DNA of 64,000 nt from Aspidiotus rigidus (Eukaryota > Arthropoda > Insecta > Hemiptera > Diaspididae): the NCBI GenBank assembly GCA_035079385.1, contig JAVHKY010000052.1, positions 5,952,001 to 6,016,000 on the forward strand. The letters are read 5' to 3'. The notes below the pieces were generated by a model that did no database searches, was not told the DNA's origin, and saw only the letters and a list, made by a program, of their open reading frames with translations. How positions within the stretch are numbered: position 1 is the first letter of the stretch; each line of letters begins with the position of its first letter. Below are positions 63,705-64,000 of this stretch, piece after piece. The translations under genes were made by a program, and so were the position numbers.

Positions 63705-64000
63705 AAGGTTGGAAGGGGAAGAAGACCAGCACAAACGGAAAACTCTACGGCACAACCCAGTACAAACGAATCCACCCACTCCAACTAGAAAAATCGAAAT
63801 GGGGGAAGGGCTCGCATGTTTACAGCCCCCCATTCAGCTTTTTACATATCATACGTGCATAAGAAACGATTTTTAAAATGTCTGTCCTATGGAAAACTTT
63901 ATTTTCATGTATGATAGGCAGTTGATTATACCTTTCTCAAAATAATATCGTGCAGCAAATTCCCTGTGACAATTAATTAAAACTAATAAGATTACTATAC
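63705..64000. repeat. Inverted partner of the repeat at 44396-44691
   Basis: 296 bp, near-perfect reverse complement of 44396-44691, running off the end of the window. Confidence 0.85.

Noticed and set aside
1..64000. CRISPR arrays, bacterial operons or a prophage
   Set aside because: All repeats are dispersed or inverted, introns and eukaryotic retroelements dominate, and no spaced identical short repeats occur.

Overview
The window is AT-rich animal DNA, almost certainly arthropod and probably insect. It has spliced genes with GT-AG introns, six-cysteine modules of the clip type known from arthropod immune proteases, a serpin, and a dense load of insect-type transposons (RTE-like LINE, Ty3/gypsy, CsRn1/Kabuki-type gypsy, Ty1/copia, hAT, pogo, many MITEs). 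No bacterial or organellar genes were seen. The species cannot be named from the sequence alone.

Host genes. The main host locus is a minus-strand gene running from a signal-peptide exon (34861-34927) leftwards past 4666. Its recognisable exons encode a signal peptide, two clip-like six-cysteine modules (31863-32141 and 31539-31793), Ser/Thr-rich linkers (30803-30922 plus 24391-24396, and 10361-10690) and the start of a serpin domain (4666-4857). The exons carrying modules and linkers are mostly symmetric phase 1-1. This makes it a candidate secreted clip-serpin fusion protein, an architecture I do not recognise as standard. One linker exon is split by a 6.4 kb gypsy element. An SR-rich minus-strand exon (36486-36834) belongs to a separate, unidentified gene, and a frame-broken plus-strand ORF (18283-18651) sits in the largest intron.

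Layout. 1-4000: MITEs and foldback elements. 4.5-4.9 kb: serpin exon. 5-10.3 kb: more MITEs. 10.4-10.7 kb: linker exon. 11-13.5 kb: hAT element with an uninterrupted transposase ORF. 13.5-19.8 kb: mostly featureless intron. 19.8-23.8 kb: full-length but broken LINE with a 13 bp target duplication. 24.4-30.8 kb: gypsy element 1. 30.8-35 kb: clip exons and a 1.3 kb hairpin-forming foldback element. 36.5-38.9 kb: SR exon, MITE and unassigned sequence. 38.9-43.9 kb: gypsy element 2 with identical LTRs. 44.4-60.4 kb: a nested stack, in which an old gypsy (A) is interrupted by a CsRn1-type gypsy and by a short pogo element that itself received a copia element. 60.4-64 kb: repeats, a long hairpin, and the inverted partner of a repeat at 44.4 kb.

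Gypsy elements 1, 2 and A end gag with the same A-AAA-AAC slippery heptamer followed by a stop, and protease continues in the -1 frame. Several young elements have identical or nearly identical LTRs yet carry single-base frame breaks, and the serpin gene shows similar one-base phase problems. Uncorrected assembly indels must therefore be weighed against real decay throughout.
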